From positions 62,001 to 126,000 of the forward strand of contig NZ_JRKI01000026.1 of the NCBI RefSeq assembly GCF_000935125.1: a stretch of DNA of 64,000 bases, given 5' to 3'. The first letter of the stretch is position 1, and every line of letters starts with the position of its first letter. The stretch is from Streptomyces natalensis ATCC 27448. Its GTDB lineage: Bacteria; Actinomycetota; Actinomycetes; Streptomycetales; Streptomycetaceae. This document shows positions 57,846 to 64,000 of this stretch, piece by piece. Made by a program: the position numbers and the translations under genes. A model generated the notes under the pieces. The model saw only the letters and a program-made list of their open reading frames with translations. It was not told the DNA's origin and did no database searches.

Positions 57846-60578
57846 TCATGACACCGGCGGGCTGAGCAACGGCGCCCCCTGCTCCCCCACCACCTCCTCC
57901 ACCAGCGGCTGCTCGGTCCAGATGACCTTGCCGTCGCCGGTGTAGCGGGTGCCCCAGCGTTCGGCGAGCTGGGCGATGAGGAACAGGCCGCGGCCGCCCT
58001 CGTCGGTGGTGGCGGCCTGGCGCAGATGCGGGGAGGTGCTGGAGTGGTCGGAGACCTCGCAGATCAGCGAGCGGTCGCGGATCAGGCGGACGCGGATGGG
58101 GCCGGAGGCGTAACGGATGGCGTTGGTGACCAGTTCGCTCAGGATGAGCTCGGCGGTGAAGGCGGCGTCGGCCAGGTCCCATTCGACGAGTTTGCGCACC
58201 GCGGCGGCGCGCACCTGGGCGACGGCCGAGGGGTCGGCGGGGACGTCCCAGTCGGCGACATGGGCGGCGTCCAGGACGCGGGTGCGGGCGACCAGCAGCG
58301 CGATGTCGTCGCTGGGGCGCTCGGGCAACAGGGCGCGCAGCGCGGCCTCGCAGGTCTCCTCCGGGGTACGGCCCGGGTTGCCGCCCAGGGTGCGGCCGAG
58401 CTCGGCCATGCCGGCGTCGATGTCCCGGTCGCGGTCCTCGACCAGGCCGTCGGTGTACAGGACCAGCCGGCTGTCCTCGGGGAGCGTCAGTTCCCAGGTC
58501 TCGAACGGCATGCCGCCCAGGCCGAGCGGCGGTCCGCCGGGCACCTCGGCGAACTCGGCGGTGCCGTCGGGGCGCAGCAGCAGCGGCTGGCAGTGTCCGG
58601 CACGGGCGATGGTGCAGCGGCCGGATGCGGGGTCGTAGAGGGCGTAGAGGCAGGTGGCGCCGGTGATGGCGGCGGTGCCGTCGGCGTCGCCGGCTTCGTC
58701 CTGGTCGATCCTGGTGACCAGCTCGTCCAGATGCCACAGCAGCTCGTCGGGCGGCAGGTCGAGATTGGCGAAGTTGTGCACGGCGGTGCGCAGCCGGCCC
58801 ATGGTGGCGGCGGCGTGCAGCCCGTGGCCGACGACATCGCCGACGACGAGGGCCACCCGGGCGCCGGGCAGCGGGATGATGTCGAACCAGTCGCCGCCGA
58901 CCCCGCCGACGCCGACCGGTCCGGCCTGGGCGGGGAGGTAGCGGTAGGCGGCCTCGACGGCGTTCTGCTCGGGCAGGCCGCGGGGCAGCAGGCTGCGCTG
59001 GAGGGTGACCGCCATGGCGTGTTCGCGGGTGTAGCGGCGGGCGTTGTCGACGCTGACCGCGGCGCGGGCGACCAGCTCCTCGGCCAGGGAGAGGTCCTCC
59101 TCGTCGAAGGACTCGGGCTCCTGGGCCCGCCAGAACATCGCCACGCCCAGGATGACACCGCGGGCCCGCAGCGGGACGGCGAGCATCGAGTGGATGCCGT
59201 GGTCCAGGAGCCGCTGCGCCCGCTCGGGGTCCTGGCGCTGCCAGCCGGACAGCGCGCCCAGCTCCGGTTCGAGGACGGGTTCGCCGTTCGCCAGGCCCTC
59301 GCCCAGCGAGGTGCCCGGGTGGAAACGGATGACCTTGCCGACCGGGTAGAGGGCGGTGTTCTCGACGTCGCGGCCGCTGACGGCGGTGCGCCGCATTTCG
59401 GGGCCGGAGCCGGAGGGGGTGGGCTCCTCGCCGCGCAGGACGGCTCCGGCGAGGTCGACGGTGACGATGTCGGCGAAGCGGTGGGCGGCGAATTCGGCCA
59501 GTTCCTCGCAGGTGCGGACGACGTCGAGGGTGGTGCCGATCTCGGTGCCCGCCTCGTAGAGGAGCTTGAGCCGGCCGCGGGCGGTATCGGCCGTGCCGAT
59601 GAGGGCCTGGAGTTCGGTGGTGTCGCGCAGAGTGGTGACGCTGCCGGGCGGGCCGCCGGCCTGGTCGGTGGAGCGCTGGTTGACGGCGAGCAGGCGGTCG
59701 CCGACGGGGTGCACCTCGTCGGTCGCCTGCCGCCCGGAGGACAGCAGCGCCGCGATGTCCGGGCCCAGCCCGAGGGCGGTGGCCTGGCGGCCCTCGACGT
59801 CGGCGGGCAGGCCGAGCAGCCGGCGGGCCTCGTCGTTGGCGAGCAGCACCCGGCCGCTGCCGCTGACGATGAGGACGCCCTCGCGGACGGCGTGCAGGAC
59901 CGCGTCGTGGTGCTCGTACATCCGCGTCATCTCGGCCGGGCCCAGGCCGTGCGTCTGGCGGCGCACCCGCCTGCTGACCAGGGCGGTACCGCCGGTGGTC
60001 AGCAGCAGGACGCCCGCGGCGGCGCCGAACAGCAGCGGGAACTGGCCGTTGACCACTCCGCTGACCTTGCTGATGGTGATGCCGGCGGACACCAGGCCGA
60101 CGATCTTGCCGCTGTGGGGGTCGGTGACCGGGACGACCGCCTGGATGAGGGGTCCTATGGTCCCGGTGATCTTCTCGGTGACGATGCCGCCGGCCAGGGC
60201 GGGGGCGAGATTGCCGACGAATTTCTTGCCGATGCGGTCGGGCAGCGGGTGGGTGTAGCGGATGCCCCGGGTGTTCATCACGACGACGAAGTCGACGCCG
60301 GAGCCTTTGCGGGCGGCTTCGGCGCGGGGCTGGAGCACGGCGGTGGGATGCGGGCTTTTGAGGGCCTGCTCGATCCCGGGGGAACTGGCGAAGGTTTCGG
60401 CCACGGCGACCGATCGGTTGCGGGCCTCGCGCTCCGAGTCGGTTCTGGACTGCAACACGAGTGCCGCTATGGCTGCGGCGACCAGCAGCACCACGATCGC
60501 CACCTGGAGGAGAAAGACCTGGCCAGCGACAGTTCGCATTCTCAGAACCGAACGCGGGCGGCCGTAGCGTCCGGCCAT
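57846..60578 (-). CDS. PP2C/SpoIIE phosphatase with sensor, PAS, GAF and ATPase domains
   Basis: A 910-aa signalling protein. Order: membrane helix (VFLLQVAIVVLLVAAAIAAL), extracellular sensor (about 45-175), second helix (FPLLFGAAAGVLLLTTGGTA), PAS (HDAVLHAVREGVLIVSGSGR), GAF (about 340-500), PP2C/SpoIIE phosphatase (GVGGVGGDWFDIIPLPGARV; ALVVGDVVGHGLHAAATMGR) and a C-terminal HATPase_c kinase-like domain (LILSELVTNAIRYASGPIRV; DEGGRGLFLIAQLAERWG). This is the Streptomyces anti-sigma/anti-anti-sigma switch architecture. Targets unknown. AAAGAGG site. Confidence 0.9.
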   Translation of the reverse strand: MAGRYGRPRSVLRMRTVAGQVFLLQVAIVVLLVAAAIAALVLQSRTDSEREARNRSVAVAETFASSPGIEQALKSPHPTAVLQPRAEAARKGSGVDFVVVMNTRGIRYTHPLPDRIGKKFVGNLAPALAGGIVTEKITGTIGPLIQAVVPVTDPHSGKIVGLVSAGITISKVSGVVNGQFPLLFGAAAGVLLLTTGGTALVSRRVRRQTHGLGPAEMTRMYEHHDAVLHAVREGVLIVSGSGRVLLANDEARRLLGLPADVEGRQATALGLGPDIAALLSSGRQATDEVHPVGDRLLAVNQRSTDQAGGPPGSVTTLRDTTELQALIGTADTARGRLKLLYEAGTEIGTTLDVVRTCEELAEFAAHRFADIVTVDLAGAVLRGEEPTPSGSGPEMRRTAVSGRDVENTALYPVGKVIRFHPGTSLGEGLANGEPVLEPELGALSGWQRQDPERAQRLLDHGIHSMLAVPLRARGVILGVAMFWRAQEPESFDEEDLSLAEELVARAAVSVDNARRYTREHAMAVTLQRSLLPRGLPEQNAVEAAYRYLPAQAGPVGVGGVGGDWFDIIPLPGARVALVVGDVVGHGLHAAATMGRLRTAVHNFANLDLPPDELLWHLDELVTRIDQDEAGDADGTAAITGATCLYALYDPASGRCTIARAGHCQPLLLRPDGTAEFAEVPGGPPLGLGGMPFETWELTLPEDSRLVLYTDGLVEDRDRDIDAGMAELGRTLGGNPGRTPEETCEAALRALLPERPSDDIALLVARTRVLDAAHVADWDVPADPSAVAQVRAAAVRKLVEWDLADAAFTAELILSELVTNAIRYASGPIRVRLIRDRSLICEVSDHSSTSPHLRQAATTDEGGRGLFLIAQLAERWGTRYTGDGKVIWTEQPLVEEVVGEQGAPLLSPPVS

Positions 60579-61138
60579 GTCCTCTTTCTACACCTCCCGC
60601 ATACGGTGGGCGAGCCGCGCGATGCGGAGCGCAGCCGCTCGGGCTGCACCGCGACGGCCGAGTTCACGGGCATTGCGGAGTCGGTCCGATGATCCCGCGC
60701 GGTCGCCCGGTGCACCAGAGGGCCAGTAAACCAGTGGGTATGTTTCACGGCTATGCGGTTGCGGAGTTCTTTGTCCGCGGATGCGTATTACCGGGGCGTC
60801 GCGACCATGACGGGAAGGCTCCCCCTCCCACCGTGGGGGATTTGTCCGAGGAGGGTCGGGAATTACGGGGCATATGGCATTCGCGCCCGTCACCCTCCGC
60901 CATCCCGGGGAAACGCAATTGCCTCCCTTTCCCGCCGTTGTTCTTCACCGGCATGTAACTCTTGCCACAGGTTTGACCGGCGGAATTCCGGTTTTCGGCC
61001 GGTCGGGTGGGCGCGTCGAATACGTAATGTGCCTGGTCAGCCCGTATCGGCACAAGATCGGCGGGAGTGCGGGGAGCGGGGCTGCGGGGCCATGGACGCC
61101 CCTTCGGGCCGGCGATGCGGTATGAGACGTTCGTGGGC
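60579..61138. other. Intergenic region, no gene
   Basis: About 560 bases of comparatively AT-rich sequence before the small hypothetical gene. Frames present are arginine/serine-rich with no domain. Inverted elements are short (for example CCGGCGGAATTCCGG near 60977). A regulatory RNA is possible but none can be supported. Confidence 0.35.
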
Positions 61139-61477
61139 ATGCATGTTGCTGAGGAGATCCGTGCCGAGGCGGTCGCGCTCATCGACCGTCATGCGCGCGG
61201 TGCGTGGAAACCCCATGACGCGGACCGGCGAGCCGCCGTGGCGTTGTTCCGCTTCCTTGAGACGGGGCTGCCGCTGACCGGCGAGCAGATCCGCTCCGCC
61301 CTCGTGCACACGGAGCCCCCGGCCGGTGCGAGCGAGGGCCTGCGGGCGCTGCTGCGGGCGACGGCCACACTGCTCGACGACACGGCAGTGGCCGACGGCC
61401 CCGCCGGGCGGGACGCCGTCGACCACGTGTGTCTGCTGCTGGACGCGCTGGCCCTGGCCCGGCCCGACGGGACGTAG
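61139..61477 (+). CDS. Hypothetical protein (about 112 aa)
   Basis: A small all-helical protein, HVAEEIRAEAVALIDRHARG, then RFLETGLPLTGEQIRSALVH and DAVDHVCLLLDALALARP. No family recognised. Two other in-frame ATGs lie just upstream (61115), so the start is uncertain. Convergent with the APC permease. Confidence 0.5.
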   Translation: MHVAEEIRAEAVALIDRHARGAWKPHDADRRAAVALFRFLETGLPLTGEQIRSALVHTEPPAGASEGLRALLRATATLLDDTAVADGPAGRDAVDHVCLLLDALALARPDGT

Positions 61478-61520
61478 CGGGCGGGCCAGGGGCGCGGATC
61501 GGTATCCAGCGGATCGGTAT

Positions 61521-62978
61521 CTAGGCGTTCACCGGAGAGAGAGTGGTCTCCTCGGTGGGCGCCTGCTCGTCTTCCGGGACGGAGATCACCCAGTGGGTGT
61601 CCTGCCGGGGCCGGAGGTAGACGGCCCAGTACACGGCCGCCCCGGCGACGATGAAGCCGGTGATCAGCAGGCTCTCGGCGCTCTGCTGCCACAGCACCCA
61701 GACCAGCACGAGCACCAGCAGCGCCGGGACCGCCGGCCACAGCGGCATCCGCCAGGCCGCCCGGTGCTTGTGCGCCCCGCGACGGGAGGCCAGGGCGCCC
61801 AGCGCGACGAAGACGTACATGGCGGCCACGGCCACGCCGGTGACCTCGCTGAGCGTGTCGAGGTTGACGAAGCACAGCACCGCACCGGGGACGCCGACCA
61901 CCAAGGTGGCCACCCAGGGAGAGCCGAAGCGCTTGCTGACGTGCGAGAAGGCGCGGTTGACGGGGGTCGGCCAGGCGGCGTCGCGGGCCGAGGCGAACAC
62001 CACGCGGGAGTTCTGGATCACCATCACGATGGCCGCGTTGATGATGGCCAGGGCGATGCAGAGGCTGACGAAGGTGCCGATGGAGGAGTTGCTCCAGGAC
62101 TGCACCATGCCGGCCACGTCACCGGCGCCCAGGGTCTTGAGGTCGGGCGCGCCCAGGGTGATGGCGACGACGGGGATCATGACGACCGCCGCGCCGATGG
62201 CCAGGGTCCACAGGACCGTACGCGAGACGTTGCGGCGCGGGTTCTCCATCTCCTCGGCCAGGTACACGGCGGTGGAGAAGCCCTGGAGGATGAAGAGCGC
62301 GGTGGCCAGTCCGGCGATGACCAGGCCCGCGGTGACCGGGCTGCTGTGGCCGTGTCCGGCGTCCATGACCGGGTGGACGAGCACCGAGGCGGAGCGGTGG
62401 GTATGGGTGAAGCCGAGGAAGGCGACGACGGCGCAGGCCACGACTTCCAGGACGAGGAAGATGCCGGTGATCCAGGCGTTGGCGCGCAGGTCCAGCAGAC
62501 CCATCACGGTGGCCAGCAGCATGACGCCGGCCGCGGTCCACTGCGGATCCAGATGCACGATCGGGGCCAGATAGTCGGCGGTGCCCAGCGCGATGATGGG
62601 CGGCACGATCATGACGACGATCAGCGAGAGTATGAAAACCAGCCATCCTGCGAGCCGGCCCATGAGGGTGCCGACCATGGCGTACTCGCCGCCCGAACTC
62701 GGGATGAGGGTGCCGAGTTCGGAGTAGGTGAAGGCGACGCCGATGCACAGCACCGCGGCGATGGCGATGGCGAGGGCGGCGCCCGTGCCCAGGGTGGCGA
62801 ACGAGTCCGGCACGATCACGAAGAGCGAGGACGCCGGGGTCAGACAGGACAGGGTCAGCAGCGTCCCGCCGACCACGCCGATGGAGCGGGTGAGTTTGGG
62901 GGCCGATTTCTCCGTCGTCTCGCGGACATCTGCGTCGGGGGCTGCGGAGGCAGCGGTCTGGCTGGGCATATCGGTCAT
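61521..62978 (-). CDS. APC-superfamily amino-acid permease
   Basis: A 485-aa 12-helix permease: SIGVVGGTLLTLSCLTPASS, VAFTYSELGTLIPSSGGEYA, VYLAEEMENPRRNVSRTVLW, PVVAITLGAPDL. The FTYSELGTLIPSSGGEY motif is typical of amino-acid/polyamine (APC) transporters importing amino acids. A candidate vegetative promoter lies about 100 bases upstream, with a 98-base leader. Confidence 0.85.
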   Translation of the reverse strand: MTDMPSQTAASAAPDADVRETTEKSAPKLTRSIGVVGGTLLTLSCLTPASSLFVIVPDSFATLGTGAALAIAIAAVLCIGVAFTYSELGTLIPSSGGEYAMVGTLMGRLAGWLVFILSLIVVMIVPPIIALGTADYLAPIVHLDPQWTAAGVMLLATVMGLLDLRANAWITGIFLVLEVVACAVVAFLGFTHTHRSASVLVHPVMDAGHGHSSPVTAGLVIAGLATALFILQGFSTAVYLAEEMENPRRNVSRTVLWTLAIGAAVVMIPVVAITLGAPDLKTLGAGDVAGMVQSWSNSSIGTFVSLCIALAIINAAIVMVIQNSRVVFASARDAAWPTPVNRAFSHVSKRFGSPWVATLVVGVPGAVLCFVNLDTLSEVTGVAVAAMYVFVALGALASRRGAHKHRAAWRMPLWPAVPALLVLVLVWVLWQQSAESLLITGFIVAGAAVYWAVYLRPRQDTHWVISVPEDEQAPTEETTLSPVNA

Positions 62979-63082
62979 CCGTGTCCCATCGGTGCTGGCG
63001 GCAGAACGGGGGCACTCTTCGACGGAGAGAGCCGCAAAGCGGGGGAACCCGGGGGAATCACCGGCTCCGCTGTGGTGACCGA

Positions 63083-63111
63083 ATAAAACCCCTGCCGTCG
63101 ACCGACGTCAA
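63083..63111 (-). promoter_or_regulatory. Candidate promoter of the APC permease gene
   Basis: Reading leftwards, TTGACG (63111-63106) and TTTTAT (63088-63083) are separated by 17 bases, about 100 bases upstream of the permease start at 62978. The -35 box is close to consensus and the -10 box matches at 4 of 6 positions. Confidence 0.45.
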
Positions 63112-63305
63112 GGTCTTGTTAAGAGGGTGAGACAACGAAATCCGTTGCCTAATGGAAGCCAAGCAGGGCAATCGATGTTGGTTCCGCCGCCTTTCCCGCG
63201 GATTTCGTGGCACCCCGGGAGATGCGGATTCCGGCGCCCGAGCACCGTGACCCCGCCGAATCCCTTGCCGTCAAAGGGGATCCGGTCGCCGGACTGACCT
63301 TAACG

Positions 63306-64000
63306 TCAGCCTTCGCCACGGTTGCGGGCCCGCGCGATCAGCAGCGCGACATCGTCGTGGTCATGGCCGTGGCGCAGCTCGCCCAGCAGCCGGTCGCACA
63401 GCTCCTCCAGCGGCCGCTCGGGCTCGGAGAGCAGCTCAAGGAGGGTGTCGAGGCGGGTGTCGATGGCGTCCTCGCGGGTCTCGATCAGCCCGTCGGTATA
63501 GAGGACGAGCCGGTCGCCGTCGGCCACCGGCACGGTGGTCTGCTCGAAGGTGACGCCGCCGACGCCGAGCGGGGCGCCGGTGGGCAGGTCCAGCAGTTCG
63601 GGCGGCCCGCCGGGGCGGACCAGGACCGGTGGCAGGTGGCCCGCGACGGCGACCTTGCACTCGCCTCGGTGCGGGTCGTAGACGGCGTACAGGCAGGTGG
63701 CGAAGGCCGGGTCGAGGCCGCCGGCGATGTGGTCGAGATGGCGCAGCACCTCGGCGGGGTCGAGGTCGAGGTCGGCGAGGGCGCGGGTGGTGGTGCGCAG
63801 CTGGCCCATCGTGGCGGCGGCGTTGATTCCGCTGCCCATGACGTCGCCGACCACCAGGGCGGTCTTGTCGCCGGCCACCGGGATCGCGTCGAACCAGTCG
63901 CCGCCGACCTCGCTGGCCGCCTGCGCGGGCTGGTAGCGGTAGGCGATCTCCATACCGGCGGGCTGCGGCGGCCGGTGGTTCATCAGGTGCCGCTGGAGGG
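63306..64000 (-). CDS. PP2C/SpoIIE phosphatase, partial at window end
   Basis: The C-terminal catalytic part of a second PP2C/SpoIIE phosphatase, cut at the right edge: LQRHLMNHRPP continues into MEIAYRYQPAQAASEVGGDW, then KTALVVGDVMGSGINAAATM and DGDRLVLYTDGLIETREDAI. The frame continues upstream past the last base (the usual LQRSLLP segment), so sensor domains are expected beyond. No HATPase domain follows the phosphatase here, unlike the first copy. Confidence 0.85.
   Translation of the reverse strand, partial: LQRHLMNHRPPQPAGMEIAYRYQPAQAASEVGGDWFDAIPVAGDKTALVVGDVMGSGINAAATMGQLRTTTRALADLDLDPAEVLRHLDHIAGGLDPAFATCLYAVYDPHRGECKVAVAGHLPPVLVRPGGPPELLDLPTGAPLGVGGVTFEQTTVPVADGDRLVLYTDGLIETREDAIDTRLDTLLELLSEPERPLEELCDRLLGELRHGHDHDDVALLIARARNRGEG

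Noticed and set aside
60753..61277. A forward frame across the gap before the small hypothetical gene
   Set aside because: It is Arg/Ser-rich, lacks a ribosome site and overlaps the better-supported 61139-61477 gene in another frame.
62979..63305. A c-di-AMP or other riboswitch before the APC permease
   Set aside because: GC-rich hairpins exist but I cannot match any known riboswitch core; only a promoter is reported.
1..64000. tRNA, rRNA, CRISPR arrays, insertion sequences
   Set aside because: None seen on either strand: no cloverleaf-like tRNA gene, no spaced direct repeat array and no transposase frame.

Overview
The window is high-GC DNA with Streptomyces-type gene organisation: codon-biased, densely packed genes on both strands, GTG/TTG starts, GGAGG-type ribosome binding sites, four-base ATGA/TGATG overlaps, and many regulator/operator pairs. 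No rRNA, tRNA, CRISPR array, transposase or integrase was seen, so it reads as accessory chromosome, probably arm-like, from a Streptomyces or close relative.

Layout. 1-4.3 kb: an Fsr-type MFS exporter (cut by the window edge) divergent from an AraC regulator, then a DUF1963 protein, a HIT protein, a 58-aa protein and a class 3 lipase. 4.4-13.5 kb: a YbdK-like ligase, then what looks like a compact ribosomally made peptide (RiPP) locus read leftwards. In transcription order it holds a 25-codon precursor ending TTCG, a perfect 14-bp attenuator hairpin, a fusion of a peptide-binding RRE/PqqD-like domain to a haem-oxygenase-like diiron domain, an MFS exporter, an ATP-grasp-like protein, a second MFS exporter and a formyltransferase. 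A DapA paralogue that has lost its Schiff-base lysine is divergent from it. I do not recognise this combination as a described RiPP class; it is the best candidate here for a new system.

13.7-22 kb: an EamA transporter with a leader that can form alternative hairpins, a lipoprotein, a broken PadR gene, a P-loop protein, and an operon of a membrane protein and a small protein sharing a glycine-rich GGAV motif, followed by a YTP-repeat protein whose DUF3558-like tail is out of frame. A sigma-like protein, an XRE regulator and a small membrane protein follow. 22-43 kb: mostly single genes: an O-methyltransferase, agmatinase with a TetR regulator across a 26-bp palindrome, TPR38 and GH15 proteins, a truncated polysaccharide deacetylase, a YqcI/YcgG (GntA-type) haem protein, a Tat-exported phosphoesterase, a YiiX-like peptidase, an L,D-transpeptidase, a bL37-like ribosomal peptide, an unusual SDR and a FUSC membrane protein.

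43-56 kb: a TetR-P450-ferredoxin unit sits beside a steroid C/D-ring (HIP) degradation cluster: two SDRs, echA20, ipdA, ipdB, ipdC, fadA6, ipdF, a second crotonase, two acyl-CoA dehydrogenases and an SDR remnant. They are arranged as two divergent operon pairs, each around a KstR2-like operator. FadD3 and KstR2 themselves are not in the window. 56-64 kb: an NADPH-dependent FMN reductase-like protein, a Mut7-C RNase-like protein, a large PAS/GAF/PP2C phosphatase with an HATPase domain, a small hypothetical gene, an APC permease and a second PP2C phosphatase cut by the window end.
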